The notes beneath the pieces were generated by a model that ran no database searches, was not told where the DNA came from, and saw only the letters and a list, made by a program, of their open reading frames with translations. Made by a program: the position numbers and the translations under genes. Positions 1 through 7,911 of a stretch of DNA of 64,000 nt are shown here, piece after piece. Each line of letters begins with the position of its first letter. The stretch's first letter is position 1. Source of the DNA: Anaerolineae bacterium (GTDB lineage Bacteria; Chloroflexota; Anaerolineae; Aggregatilineales; Phototrophicaceae). The DNA lies in the NCBI GenBank assembly GCA_019912965.1, contig JAIOHM010000211.1, forward strand, positions 1 to 64,000. The letters run 5' to 3'.

Positions 1-44
1 CGCCGCCAACGTTCATCCTGAGCCAGGATCAAACTCTCCGTTTG
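1..44 (-). rRNA. rrs: 16S ribosomal RNA gene, 5' end only
   Basis: The reverse complement of the first 44 bases reads as the conserved 5' end of bacterial 16S rRNA, including the universal 27F site (AGAGTTTGATCCTGGCTCAG complement at about 18-37) followed by the usual GAACG-TGGCGGC. The A of AGAGTTTG is E. coli position 8, which places nucleotide 1 near position 44. The rest of the gene lies outside the window on the left. Transcription comes from the tandem promoters at 175-203 and 350-378. Confidence 0.95.
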
Positions 45-174
45 TTTTTTGACAGAGTTCTTCGCTGTCTCTTGCAATAGTTTTGGTCTCGCGGTCTATC
101 AACCGCTCCTGCTCTTCTTCACTTCTCTGTTGTTAAGTTGCGCCGCGCTTTCGCGCTTGTTAAGGTACGTTTAA

Positions 175-203
175 AGTGTACCGACCCGCCGCCTGTCTGT
201 CAA
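175..203 (-). promoter_or_regulatory. rRNA operon promoter P2 (proximal)
   Basis: On the minus strand a consensus -35 TTGACA (198-203) is followed by exactly 17 bases and a -10 TACACT (175-180). It points at the 16S start about 130 bases downstream, which leaves room for a processed leader. Confidence 0.75.
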
Positions 204-349
204 CACCTTCCTGCTTATCCGCAGAAAACTCGTTTGGGATACTTGGGAAACTTCCTGAACCCAACCGAACCGATGTTTGAGACAAAAAATTCGGCTTTCA
301 CCGAACTTTGCGTTTCGCTGTTTAAAGTAGCGTCCTCAGCGGGACTGAT

Positions 350-378
350 AATTTATCACGCCGCTTCGGGTCTGTCAA
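350..378 (-). promoter_or_regulatory. rRNA operon promoter P1 (distal)
   Basis: On the minus strand a consensus -35 TTGACA (373-378), a 17-base spacer and a -10 TAAATT (350-355) form a strong sigma-70-type promoter about 300 bases upstream of 16S. With the second copy at 175-203 it gives the tandem P1/P2 arrangement usual for rRNA operons. Confidence 0.75.
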
Positions 379-432
379 GACCAGATTTCAACAATTTCCT
401 AACGGAATGTTTACCTAGTGGCTGACAGTTGA

Positions 433-462
433 AAACAGTTCAATAAACTTACTGAACTGTTT
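433..462. repeat. 10-bp inverted repeat with 10-base loop
   Basis: AAACAGTTCA (433-442) and its exact complement TGAACTGTTT (453-462) flank ten bases. It lies upstream of rRNA P1 and could be a regulator site, or a weak terminator on the minus strand where the stem is followed by TTTTC. The role is unknown. Confidence 0.45.
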
Positions 463-545
463 GTTCTTGCTGTTAAACTGCGTTCCTTGCGGCGAGGCAG
501 AAGAATATCAGCCAGGCAAAGAGGCGTCAAGGCCTAATTTGTGAA

Positions 546-576
546 TTGACGCGCAAATGACAAAATGACCTATAAT
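546..576 (+). promoter_or_regulatory. Putative promoter of the gene at 607
   Basis: A perfect -10 TATAAT (571-576) lies 30 bases before the start codon at 607. The best -35 is TTGACG (546-551), with a long 19-base spacer. The -10 is convincing; the -35 is less so. Confidence 0.5.
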
Positions 577-606
577 TGAGGGGAAATCACCTCTGGGAGA
601 CAGCCT

Positions 607-1032
607 ATGAGCATGTTTTTTCTCGCCATCGGCATTCTGCTTTTCATCGCCGTGACCTACATCATCCTGCATGAACTGATTTTGCTCCGATCAAGCCGAT
701 CTCAATCCAGGTCATTTACAGGATATAAACCTTCAAAACGGGCGGTTACGCGCGAAGCAGATTTTCAGGTCACACATAAAGGCAAAGGGACTTCAATCAC
801 CGAGGCGATGTATCTGGATACGGCCATCTATCGGATAACCTACCAGTTCCCCAACAATGCGAAGGTGAAACTCTATCTGGTGAGCACAGACGGCACTATT
901 GAAAAAATTGTGGTGGAAAAAGCCGGGTATGGTACTGCAACCTTCAACGTGCAGATAGCAAAACACTATGTGTTTCGTGTTGAAACATCTGCCGAGGATG
1001 GCGAGTGGGCAATCATTCTGAAACGTTTTTAG
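607..1032 (+). CDS. Membrane-anchored small protein of unknown function
   Basis: 141 residues. Residues about 3-28 form one strong hydrophobic helix (FFLAIGILLFIAVTYIILHE), so the protein is probably anchored in the membrane by its N-terminus. A short basic serine/arginine-rich stretch follows, then a beta-rich domain of about 90 residues ending GEWAIILKRF, which may be outside the cell. I do not recognise a family. The start is supported by GGGAGA six bases before the ATG and by a TATAAT box at 571-576. The gene is convergent with recR, whose stop is only 11 bases away. Confidence 0.7.
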   Translation: MSMFFLAIGILLFIAVTYIILHELILLRSSRSQSRSFTGYKPSKRAVTREADFQVTHKGKGTSITEAMYLDTAIYRITYQFPNNAKVKLYLVSTDGTIEKIVVEKAGYGTATFNVQIAKHYVFRVETSAEDGEWAIILKRF

Positions 1033-1043
1033 GCGGATAAGCC

Positions 1044-1646
1044 TTACAACTCACTCCGCCCTTGCAACGCACGGCTTAACGTCACTGCATCAACATATTC
1101 AATATCGCCGCCAACGGGCAAACCGCGTGCCAGCCGGGTAATCTTGACACCTTTCGATGCCAGTTGCTGCTGAATATACATCGCGGTAGCATCGCCTTCA
1201 TAACCGGGATTGGTGGCGATGATAATTTCGAGGGTATCGCCCTTCTCTACGCGCTGCACCAATTCACGGATTTTTACATCATCGACGCCGATTCCATTGA
1301 TCGGGGAAATCGCGCCGTGCAACACATGATACAAACCATCAAAACTGCCTGTGCGTTCAATAGCCAACACATCCAGCGGTTCTTCCACCACTGCAATAAC
1401 ATGATGATCGCGGCGCGGGTCGCTGCATATTGGGCATGGATCATTCACCGTGATGTTGTAACAGGTGGAGCAAAAACGCGTCTGACTTTTCAGGTCGCGC
1501 AGTGCATCCGAAAGCCGCTGCGACACTTCATCCGGCGCACGCAGCAGAAAATAAGTCAGGCGTGAGGCACTTTTTGGCCCAACACCCGGCAAACGGGAAA
1601 AAGCTTCGATCAATTTGGTGACAGGTTCAGGTATTGCGTTGGACAT
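1044..1646 (-). CDS. recR: Recombination mediator protein RecR
   Basis: 200 residues, the normal RecR length. RecR works with RecF/RecO to load RecA on gapped single-stranded DNA. The N-terminus has the helix-hairpin-helix LPGVGPKSASRL (about 19-30), then the four-cysteine zinc finger CSTC...CPIC (about 58-74), then the Toprim domain containing VVEEPLDVLAIE and ATNPGYEGDATA, and the C-terminal RLARGLPVGGDIEY typical of the family. It is the last gene of a minus-strand dnaX-ybaB-recR cluster, an arrangement conserved across bacteria. A short heptad-type repeat (1657-1680) fills the 86-base gap to ybaB. Confidence 0.97.
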   Translation of the reverse strand: MSNAIPEPVTKLIEAFSRLPGVGPKSASRLTYFLLRAPDEVSQRLSDALRDLKSQTRFCSTCYNITVNDPCPICSDPRRDHHVIAVVEEPLDVLAIERTGSFDGLYHVLHGAISPINGIGVDDVKIRELVQRVEKGDTLEIIIATNPGYEGDATAMYIQQQLASKGVKITRLARGLPVGGDIEYVDAVTLSRALQGRSEL

Positions 1647-1656
1647 AGAGGATTTT

Positions 1657-1680
1657 CAGTTACCTGTTATCAGTTATCGG
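1657..1680. repeat. Short heptad repeat (AGTTATC type)
   Basis: The segment repeats AGTTACC/TGTTATC/AGTTATC units in the ybaB-recR gap. It belongs to the same low-complexity class found at 8393-8490, 34203-34246, 62195-62225 and 62443-62500. Confidence 0.5.
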
Positions 1681-1732
1681 AGAAAATGGGGATAAGTCTG
1701 CACCCATCCCCTGAGGAAAACGCCTGTAAATA

Positions 1733-2122
1733 TTAACCGCCAAGCAGACCACCGAGCAGCGGATTATCGCCCAGACCGCCCGTGATCGATTCCATACGCT
1801 GGGCAGCTTTGGTCTGGCTTTGCTCAATCGCCTGATTCACGGCCAACACCAACAGTTCTTGCAGATCATTCAGCCATTCTTCATCCGAAGTATCAACTAA
1901 ATCCTTATTGATACTGACCGACTGGATACGCTGGTGACCGCTGATGACTACTTTAACCGCACCCCCACCAACCGACACTTCCAGCGTTTCGTTAGCGAGT
2001 TCTTCCTGAGCAGTTGCCATATCTTCCTGCATTTTCTGGAACTGCTTCATCAGGCCGCCCATGCCGCCCTGCATTCCACCGGGGGCTGCACCACCGCCAA
2101 ATCCACCTCGTCGCTTCGCCAT
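1733..2122 (-). CDS. ybaB: YbaB/EbfC family nucleoid-associated protein
   Basis: 129 residues. The core LMKQFQKMQEDMATAQEELANETLEVSVGGGAVKVVISG is the YbaB/EbfC signature, a dimeric DNA-binding protein that coats the nucleoid. The N-terminal 24 residues are an unusual glycine- and methionine-rich extension (MAKRRGGFGGGAAPGGMQGG), and the C-terminus is again glycine-rich. The start is five bases after the dnaX stop, so the two are surely co-transcribed. Placement between dnaX and recR is the conserved order. Confidence 0.93.
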   Translation of the reverse strand: MAKRRGGFGGGAAPGGMQGGMGGLMKQFQKMQEDMATAQEELANETLEVSVGGGAVKVVISGHQRIQSVSINKDLVDTSDEEWLNDLQELLVLAVNQAIEQSQTKAAQRMESITGGLGDNPLLGGLLGG

Positions 2123-2127
2123 ATTGT

Positions 2128-3699
2128 TTACTCCTGTTCGTTTTGTCGTTTTGTATTTTCAATTGGGGTGATTTTCGCGCCCAACTGCAAACCATCAGAA
2201 AGCAGTGGGTCGTTCATATCTGTCCCGCCGGAAGTTGTGGGGTCACCGCCCATATCGTTGGACAGTATTAACTTGACCAGCAGCGGCACTTTATGCACTG
2301 TCGAAAAGGCCCATTCCACCAGTTTAAGTTTTTGTGGCACATTCAAACGTTCAAAATAGAGCGGATTGTCTGTGCCCAGAAAAACCAGATTACCTTCCAC
2401 CCGAAGCGGGCGGAAATACTGCATTACATCCGGGGCGGTAGAACTGCGTTTGTTCAAAGTCCTCAACATCTCTATCCACTTATCATGCAGCGCACCTACT
2501 TCTACCACAGGAGGTGTGCCCGGTGGAAGCGGTTCAGTATTCGCTGCGGGAAGCGGTTGAGAAACAGCAGCTTGCGGCGGCGCAGTGACATACTGCTGCA
2601 CCACAACAGGCGCTTCATCTGCTCGTAAACTTTCGATGAGTGCCATTTCCAGCGCCAACTGCGGCTGCCAGCCACCTTTATAGTTATTTACGGCATCGTT
2701 AAAAGCACGAATGGCTTTTAGCAAGCGCCCCCGTTCAATTTGTTCAGCCTGCTGTTCATATAACGCCTGATCTTCCCGCGAGGCTTCAACCAGATCGGCG
2801 CTGGCGGTCTGCGTCAGCAAAATCGCCCGCAGATGTTCAACGATCTGCCCGCCAAACTGACGCGGGTCAGACCCACTATCAACCGCACTGGCGATGACGT
2901 GCAAACCGCCCGTTATATCTTCAGCCACCAACGCTTCGACCAAATCCTTGACGGCAGCTAAACTGGCAGTTCCCAGAATGCGCTGCACGACTTCCAGCGT
3001 AATGACCTGTTCGGGATCGGAAACCACCTGATCGAGCAGGCTGATGCTGTCGCGGGCGCTGCCTGTGCCATGCCGTGCGATCAGTTCCAGAGCAGAACGC
3101 TCGATATTCAGCCCTTCTGATTCGGCAATCATCTGCAAGCGGTCGGCGACCTCATGCAATGAAATACGCCGGAACTCGAACGGCAGACAGCGGCTCTTGA
3201 TGGTGGCAGGCACTTTGTCGATTTCGGTGGTCGCCAGCACAAAGATGGCGTGTTCCGGCGGTTCTTCCAGCGTTTTCAGCAAGGCGTCAAATGCATTGCC
3301 CGTAAAACGGTGAACTTCGTCGATAATGTAAACTTTGAACTTACCCTCACCGGGCGAAAAGGCAATCTTGTCGCGCAGGTCGCGCACATCATCCACACCG
3401 GTATGGGTAGCGGCGTCAATCTCGATCAAATCCAGGTAACGCCCTTCGTTGACCGCGATACAGGCCGAACACTGATTACAGGGACGGTTATCCGGGTTGG
3501 GATCGTGGCAGTTGATAGCCTTCGCCAGCAGACGGGCTGAGGTGGTTTTCCCCGTCCCACGCGGGCCGCTGAACAGATAGGCATGACGAATACGCCCAGT
3601 CTTGAGCGAATTCCGCAGCGTCCGGGTGATATGTTCCTGTCCAACCATGTCGTCGAACGACATTGGACGCCATTTCAAATACAGGGCTTGTTTTGGCAA
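2128..3699 (-). CDS. dnaX: DNA polymerase III subunit gamma/tau
   Basis: About 523 residues from the start chosen here. DnaX is the AAA+ clamp-loader ATPase of the replisome. Visible motifs are ALYLKWRP at the start, Walker A GPRGTGKTT, a zinc-binding cysteine cluster CNQCSAC, Walker B VYIIDEVHR, LLKTLEEPPEH, sensor 1 LATTE and the arginine-finger SRC. A tau-like C-terminus of about 190 residues follows. I prefer the TTG at 3699: it puts ALYLKWRP at residue 4 as in relatives, has GGAGG upstream (3711-3715), and fits a promoter at 3723-3751 that would start transcription near 3716. In-frame alternatives are ATG 3732 and TTG 3747. Confidence 0.93.
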   Translation of the reverse strand: MPKQALYLKWRPMSFDDMVGQEHITRTLRNSLKTGRIRHAYLFSGPRGTGKTTSARLLAKAINCHDPNPDNRPCNQCSACIAVNEGRYLDLIEIDAATHTGVDDVRDLRDKIAFSPGEGKFKVYIIDEVHRFTGNAFDALLKTLEEPPEHAIFVLATTEIDKVPATIKSRCLPFEFRRISLHEVADRLQMIAESEGLNIERSALELIARHGTGSARDSISLLDQVVSDPEQVITLEVVQRILGTASLAAVKDLVEALVAEDITGGLHVIASAVDSGSDPRQFGGQIVEHLRAILLTQTASADLVEASREDQALYEQQAEQIERGRLLKAIRAFNDAVNNYKGGWQPQLALEMALIESLRADEAPVVVQQYVTAPPQAAVSQPLPAANTEPLPPGTPPVVEVGALHDKWIEMLRTLNKRSSTAPDVMQYFRPLRVEGNLVFLGTDNPLYFERLNVPQKLKLVEWAFSTVHKVPLLVKLILSNDMGGDPTTSGGTDMNDPLLSDGLQLGAKITPIENTKRQNEQE

Positions 3700-3722
3700 A
3701 GGGACTGTTACCTCCACCTCAG

Positions 3723-3751
3723 AGTCTAGCATTTTCGTGCGACCCAAGCAA
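3723..3751 (-). promoter_or_regulatory. Putative dnaX-ybaB-recR promoter
   Basis: On the minus strand -35 TTGCTT (3746-3751), a 17-base spacer and -10 TAGACT (3723-3728). Predicted transcription would start near 3716, just ahead of GGAGG and the TTG start at 3699. It would make the longer upstream start codons untranslated. Confidence 0.45.
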
Positions 3752-3789
3752 TAGATGAGAAAAGGCCACCCGAAACTGAATCTGGGTGT

Positions 3790-3795
3790 TATAAT
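3790..3795 (+). promoter_or_regulatory. -10 box of tatA
   Basis: A perfect TATAAT lies 35 bases before the tatA start. No clear -35 is seen at the right distance. Confidence 0.45.
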
Positions 3796-3830
3796 GAGAA
3801 ACGACGAACGAATTAGAAGGAGAATTCACC

Positions 3831-4016
3831 GTGAACTTCGGGCCAACTGAACTACTGATTATTCTGGTGATTGTTGTACTGCTATTTGGTGTAGGCCGTG
3901 TTTCCAAGATCGGCGGCGAACTGGGCAGCGCAGTTGCTAACTTCCGCAAGGGATTGCAAGACGGCGGGAAAAACGCTGAAAAAGCAGAAGAAGCCAAGAG
4001 CGAAGTCAAAAGCTAA
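3831..4016 (+). CDS. tatA: Twin-arginine translocase subunit TatA
   Basis: 61 residues, GTG start with GAAGGAG seven bases upstream. TatA forms the protein-conducting assemblies that move folded proteins with RR signal peptides across the membrane. The sequence has the single N-terminal transmembrane helix (ELLIILVIVVLLFGVGRV), the FGxxRxxxxGxxxG hinge and an amphipathic helix (LGSAVANFRKGLQDG), with a short charged lysine/glutamate tail. TatB and TatC are not in the window. It is divergent from dnaX and followed by a hairpin terminator. Confidence 0.95.
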   Translation: MNFGPTELLIILVIVVLLFGVGRVSKIGGELGSAVANFRKGLQDGGKNAEKAEEAKSEVKS

Positions 4017-4052
4017 AGCACCAGCAGTCAAGTTCTATAACACAAACACGAA

Positions 4053-4085
4053 GGGCGAGATGGTTCACACCCCGCCCATTTTTGT
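4053..4085 (+). terminator. Rho-independent terminator after tatA
   Basis: GGGCG (4053-4057) pairs with CGCCC (4073-4077), followed by ATTTTTGTTTT. The stem is only five perfect pairs, so strength is uncertain. Confidence 0.5.
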
Positions 4086-4090
4086 TTTCG

Positions 4091-4540
4091 TTATAACCCG
4101 CCGAGAAGCTGCTTGATCTCGCGCTGAAGGTTAATGATGGGGCGATGGGTTACGCCTTGTGGGACTTTCAGGTTATAGGTCAGGATTTCGCGGTTGAGTT
4201 TTTCCACTTCCGCCGAAAGCCGCTTCTGAGCAGACTGCCAAGCCGTTTCACCATTTGCCATTTCGGCAGGTGTGGTTTGTGTCCGTTTATAAGCACGAAC
4301 GGCGCGGCGAATATCCTCCAGCAGTTTATCGTATTTAGCCGTCAGGTCTTTGCCCTGCACAATCCAATCGGGTGCGAGATCATTCTCGCGCAGGATTTTG
4401 TAGGCCAGTTTCATCTCATCCGGTGTATGTGGGTCATCATTGAGATTAAGTGGCTTGCCCTCTCCGGGCAAATTGTTAAACTCCCCTTCTTCGATTGCCT
4501 TACGGATGCTGCGGTCAATATACGATCCCCAATCCGACAT
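4091..4540 (-). CDS. DUF1992 / DnaJ subfamily C-28-like domain protein
   Basis: 149 residues. The N-terminal YIDRSIRKAIEEGEFNNLPGEGKPLNL followed by AYKILRENDLAPDWI is the signature of the DUF1992 family (the conserved domain of human DNAJC28, without a J domain). The biochemical role of the family is not established. The rest is helical and charged. AAGGAT lies upstream of the ATG. It is convergent with tatA. Confidence 0.9.
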   Translation of the reverse strand: MSDWGSYIDRSIRKAIEEGEFNNLPGEGKPLNLNDDPHTPDEMKLAYKILRENDLAPDWIVQGKDLTAKYDKLLEDIRRAVRAYKRTQTTPAEMANGETAWQSAQKRLSAEVEKLNREILTYNLKVPQGVTHRPIINLQREIKQLLGGL

Positions 4541-4554
4541 GTAGCCATCCTTTA

Positions 4555-4630
4555 GCTATCAGCCATTAGCCATTGCCGTTAGCCAAACTCCCGTAACAGG
4601 CGTTTTGGCTAATAACCAAGCATTAAACAC
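4555..4630. repeat. Degenerate repeats (TAGCCATTAGCC type)
   Basis: Imperfect iterations of CAGCCATTAGCCATTGCCGTTAGCC followed by GGCTAATAACC and ACTAAAGGCT occupy the gap between the DUF1992 gene and the LysM gene. Related phrases (ATCAGCCATCAGCCGTCAGCC) occur at 34065-34096. Confidence 0.45.
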
Positions 4631-4640
4631 TAAAGGCTAT

Positions 4641-5615
4641 TTACGGTAGATTTACAGGTGACTCGATGCGATAGGTGGACTGCACCACGCCATTGGCATC
4701 TCGCAGAGTCACAACATCGCCGGGCGCAAACACCGCCGAAGTCCGATTCCAGAACAGGGCGATAGCTGTATCCTGCCCAACCCGGCTAAAAATACTCACC
4801 AGACCGTTGGAGAACAAAATACGTTCGGCAAAAGTGTAGGTATTGCCATCGGCATCGCTCAACGTCCAACCCCTCATATTAATGTTGTTGCCCACGTTGC
4901 GAATGACTGCACCTTCCGAATTGATCTGGCCTGCCCCAGTCACTTCGGCAATTTCGACCTGAGCATTAGTAGCGGTAGGCGGCAGAGTCAGCGTCGGGCG
5001 AACGGTAGCGGTGGGGGTTACAGAACTGGCAGTTTCTTCAGTCGCTTCGGCAGTTTCTTCAGCTTCAAGGGTTGGCTCAACAGCCAGATCAGCAGCAGTC
5101 AGCGCACAACCTTCCAGCGGAATGATGAGCACCTGACCAATCTGTAAACGGGCGGCGGCTTCGTCATCCAACCCATTGATTTCCATTACATCAAAACCGC
5201 TAATCCCGTACTGTTCGGCGATGCCGAAGGGAGTATCGCCGTCCCCGATAACGTGCAGAATACAGTTCGGGGGCAGATTGGTAGCAGTCGTTTGCAGGGC
5301 AGTGTCCCCGCTTAGGGCACCACTCAGAGCAGCAGCATCCAGTGTAATTAATGGTGTAGAGGGTGCGGCTGAGGTTTCCAGAATGCCTGTCGGCAGGACA
5401 CCAATCGAGCCGGGCAAGGGTGTGGCGGTAATAATCCGCACTTCCGGCGTAAAGTTCGGGTCAGTGGTAGCCGTGACCAAGATGGGTACCGTAATCACAA
5501 CCTGAGATGGACTCTGCTGGGTTTGTGGATTCAGCAGGGAAATCACCCCATAAGCTACGGCTAAGGAAATAAACACATTTAAGATCACAAAAACAATCAG
5601 CGAACGACGTCGCAT
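4641..5615 (-). CDS. Membrane-anchored LysM and lamin-tail domain protein
   Basis: 324 residues. An N-terminal basic stretch and one transmembrane helix (SLIVFVILNVFISLAVAYGV) anchor a long external part. A proline/threonine-rich linker leads to a LysM domain at about 117-167 (HVIGDGDTPFGIAEQYGIS...INGLDDEAAARLQIGQVLIIP), which would bind peptidoglycan or another glycan. A second low-complexity TE/TP-rich linker leads to a lamin-tail-like beta domain at about 216-320 (VIRNVGNNINMRGWTLSDADGN). This architecture suggests a cell-envelope protein. GGGA lies before the start codon. The partner is unknown. Confidence 0.82.
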   Translation of the reverse strand: MRRRSLIVFVILNVFISLAVAYGVISLLNPQTQQSPSQVVITVPILVTATTDPNFTPEVRIITATPLPGSIGVLPTGILETSAAPSTPLITLDAAALSGALSGDTALQTTATNLPPNCILHVIGDGDTPFGIAEQYGISGFDVMEINGLDDEAAARLQIGQVLIIPLEGCALTAADLAVEPTLEAEETAEATEETASSVTPTATVRPTLTLPPTATNAQVEIAEVTGAGQINSEGAVIRNVGNNINMRGWTLSDADGNTYTFAERILFSNGLVSIFSRVGQDTAIALFWNRTSAVFAPGDVVTLRDANGVVQSTYRIESPVNLP

Positions 5616-5704
5616 AAGTCCCTCATCTTTTTGCCTAAACCCCCATTTGCCCTTTTGTGAAGTTTAACACAGGGTCTAAATGGGGGCAATCAGCCTTTAG
5701 CCGG

Positions 5705-7783
5705 TTATTTCCAGGTATAAAGCGTGTAACCCTCGGCTGCATCTGACCAGATAGGCATCATCCAGTTTTCCAGCGCGGACGGGAACAATGCATTTTCGGT
5801 GATAAACCGGGTATCTTCAGCACTGAATCTATAGCCGGGATTGAACAGCAGTATGTAATCATCACCTGCATCTTTCCACGATTGGAAACCTTCATCCGGT
5901 GTCATGCCCTGACGTAGAGGGCGCGGCCAGTGATCGAACAGGATGTCTCCAATACAAATGACATTGGGTGGGCAGTCATAAGTGCGCTGTTCGTACATGA
6001 AGCGCACCTGTGACCCTTCCGGTAAAGTACGAAGCTGCTGCATGGCATCCACATAAACGCCGAGATTGGCACGGCGATAATCCGTCCGGCTGAGGGTTGC
6101 CATGAGATAGGGCGCAATCCGTGCGCGAACGGTATCGCGCAAGACATCTACAAAAGCGAATGTTAAGGTCAGCACCAGCAGGGCGCGGGCGATAAAACCT
6201 ACATCTAAAGGTTTGCGCGGCCATTTGGATAATCCATTAAAGCCGAGCGCAGCCAACACGGAAGCGGCAGGCAAGCCCATGATGACGAGGCGAGTCTGGA
6301 CGCCGATGGAACTGAGGGAAGCCAGTGCAATCCAAAAAATGAGAATGGGTAAAGCCAGCAGGAGCGCAGAACGGGCTAATTTTCTCTCAGAGTCACCCAA
6401 CCAGCGCCAGCCAAAAATCAACAACAGCGGCGCGGTGAGCAACCACGGGCCGACCGTAAAGCTGTAGGTTCCGGCTTTTTCGACGCCGAACACCGTCGCA
6501 GCAAGGGGCAAGATGATTAGCTGCCATGCATCCGCCGAGCCAAGCAATCCGGTTCCTGGTGTACTAAAGGTGTAAGCACGTCCGGCATCCCAATTTAGTC
6601 CACCGAAGGCGAAGGGGTAAACCGGGTTTTGATACAGCAGTAATCCTTTGAGTCCCCACGGGAGAAAAATGACACCTGTGACCAGCACGAGAAGCAATCC
6701 ATTACGGAGTATCTGGCGGGGGGCGTTCCAGAGCAGAAAGAATCCGAGGGCAAAAAGCAGGCCAACGCCGGTATATTTGACGCCCATCGCAAGGCCAGCG
6801 ATGATGCCGAGGAGGAGAATATTCACAGCCCTCACCCCCCGCCCCACGCCATAGGGAGGGGACTTTAAATCTATTTCCAGAGGATGCTTTACAAACGAAG
6901 CAGTGATGCTTAGGGCGAGTGCGCCATAGGTGAACATGGCGAGATCAACATATGGCCAACCGAACAACAACCACAGACTGAAGGCACTCACCAGCAGGGC
7001 GACGGCCAGATAAGCAGTACTAAGATCGGCGCGGCGTTTGAGCAAACCACCGACAGCTAAAAGTCCGAACAGGCCGAAGGCATAATGTAAGGGAGCTGCG
7101 GAAGTATCACGCCCGAACAAGCCCATCGCCAAGCCATAGAGCACTTCGACACCCTGTGGAAATCCGAGGAAGTGATTATCCGGTTGAGGGAGGATACGTC
7201 CAGCTTCGAGGTAGCGTTTAGGTGCGAGCAGGTGGTAATTGAGCGAGTCGTAGGCGGTGGGCGGTGCAAGGGCATGGAGCAAAGCCATACCGAGGAAAAT
7301 GACGATCGTCAGGGCGAGGAAACGTGTCCAGCGGGTTGGGGGTTGAAGGGCGCGGTGCAGAACGGCGAATAAATCCAGTGACCAGCCGAGCACATGCCGA
7401 AACAGAAGCATAGCCAGCAGGATGATCATGAGCCAGAAAATCACTGGTTTATAGAAGCCGACCAGACCCAGGATCAGCGCACCCATTCCGAGAATGCCGA
7501 GGCCAAGTGTACCTTCCAAAGCGAGGCGTTCGGCGCGGGAGAGATTATGCTCGCCCCCTGCACCCTTCTCCAACTGGAGAGTGGGAATAAGCAATACTCT
7601 ACGGCCTAAGCCTCCAGCGAGGGAGACAATCAGGCTGATGGTGAACAGGTCAAGGAAAGCACCGCCGAGGGAAGCAATCAGGGCGGGGTCGAGGGGTTTA
7701 TGTGCCCAGAAGTAGGCGATCAGGGCAACGACCAGCCCGAAGAAGGTAACGAGCATTTGCCAGCCTACAGTCTGTTTTTCCAT
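5705..7783 (-). CDS. Polytopic membrane protein, GT-C-like glycosyltransferase family
   Basis: 692 residues with about a dozen hydrophobic helices, then a soluble C-terminal part of roughly 130 residues. An early periplasmic loop has ALAPPTAYDSLNYHLLAPK, like the acidic first loop of GT-C glycosyltransferases (ArnT/PMT type) that use lipid-linked sugars. A role in cell-surface glycosylation is therefore inferred, not shown. Two loops carry in-frame insertions of a C-rich palindromic repeat: at 7551-7589 (read as IPTLQLEKGAGGEHN) and at 6828-6870 (read as LKSPPYGVGRGVRAVN). Both fall between membrane segments, where extra residues would be tolerated. Confidence 0.75.
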   Translation of the reverse strand: MEKQTVGWQMLVTFFGLVVALIAYFWAHKPLDPALIASLGGAFLDLFTISLIVSLAGGLGRRVLLIPTLQLEKGAGGEHNLSRAERLALEGTLGLGILGMGALILGLVGFYKPVIFWLMIILLAMLLFRHVLGWSLDLFAVLHRALQPPTRWTRFLALTIVIFLGMALLHALAPPTAYDSLNYHLLAPKRYLEAGRILPQPDNHFLGFPQGVEVLYGLAMGLFGRDTSAAPLHYAFGLFGLLAVGGLLKRRADLSTAYLAVALLVSAFSLWLLFGWPYVDLAMFTYGALALSITASFVKHPLEIDLKSPPYGVGRGVRAVNILLLGIIAGLAMGVKYTGVGLLFALGFFLLWNAPRQILRNGLLLVLVTGVIFLPWGLKGLLLYQNPVYPFAFGGLNWDAGRAYTFSTPGTGLLGSADAWQLIILPLAATVFGVEKAGTYSFTVGPWLLTAPLLLIFGWRWLGDSERKLARSALLLALPILIFWIALASLSSIGVQTRLVIMGLPAASVLAALGFNGLSKWPRKPLDVGFIARALLVLTLTFAFVDVLRDTVRARIAPYLMATLSRTDYRRANLGVYVDAMQQLRTLPEGSQVRFMYEQRTYDCPPNVICIGDILFDHWPRPLRQGMTPDEGFQSWKDAGDDYILLFNPGYRFSAEDTRFITENALFPSALENWMMPIWSDAAEGYTLYTWK
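6828..6870. repeat. C-rich palindromic element, in frame inside a gene
   Basis: GCCCTCACCCCCCGCCCC followed by a GGGAGGGG arm matches the element seen at 8691, 55460 and 62109. Here it is translated as about 14 residues of a loop in the membrane protein at 5705-7783, with no frame disruption. Confidence 0.6.
7551..7589. repeat. C-rich palindromic element, second in-frame copy
   Basis: TCGCCCCCTGCACCCTTCTCC, then the palindrome CTCCAACTGGAG and GTGGGA, gives a diverged copy of the same element. It encodes a glycine/lysine-containing insert between the first membrane helices of the 5705-7783 protein. Confidence 0.5.
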
Positions 7784-7911
7784 GTTTGAACCGCCATGAT
7801 GCCAAAAGATTTGATTAACGTTTTTCCGCTCAACACCCCTGAAATGTTGGAGTTAGGGGTACGGGCTATGCTATATTTTACGTGTTATTCGGGTTGTGGA
7901 GGTACTTAACA

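Larger units (their letters stand above)
45..606. other. rRNA leader and promoter region, no protein gene
   Basis: This 560-base stretch separates the 16S start from the first protein gene. It holds two minus-strand promoters for the rRNA operon, an inverted repeat at 433-462, and a plus-strand -10 box for the gene at 607. An open frame at 138-425 on the plus strand runs across both rRNA promoters, resembles no family I know and is probably chance. Confidence 0.7.

Noticed and set aside
138..425. Open frame of 95 codons on the plus strand in the rRNA upstream region
   Set aside because: It runs over both rRNA promoters in the opposite direction, has no ribosome site and no family resemblance.
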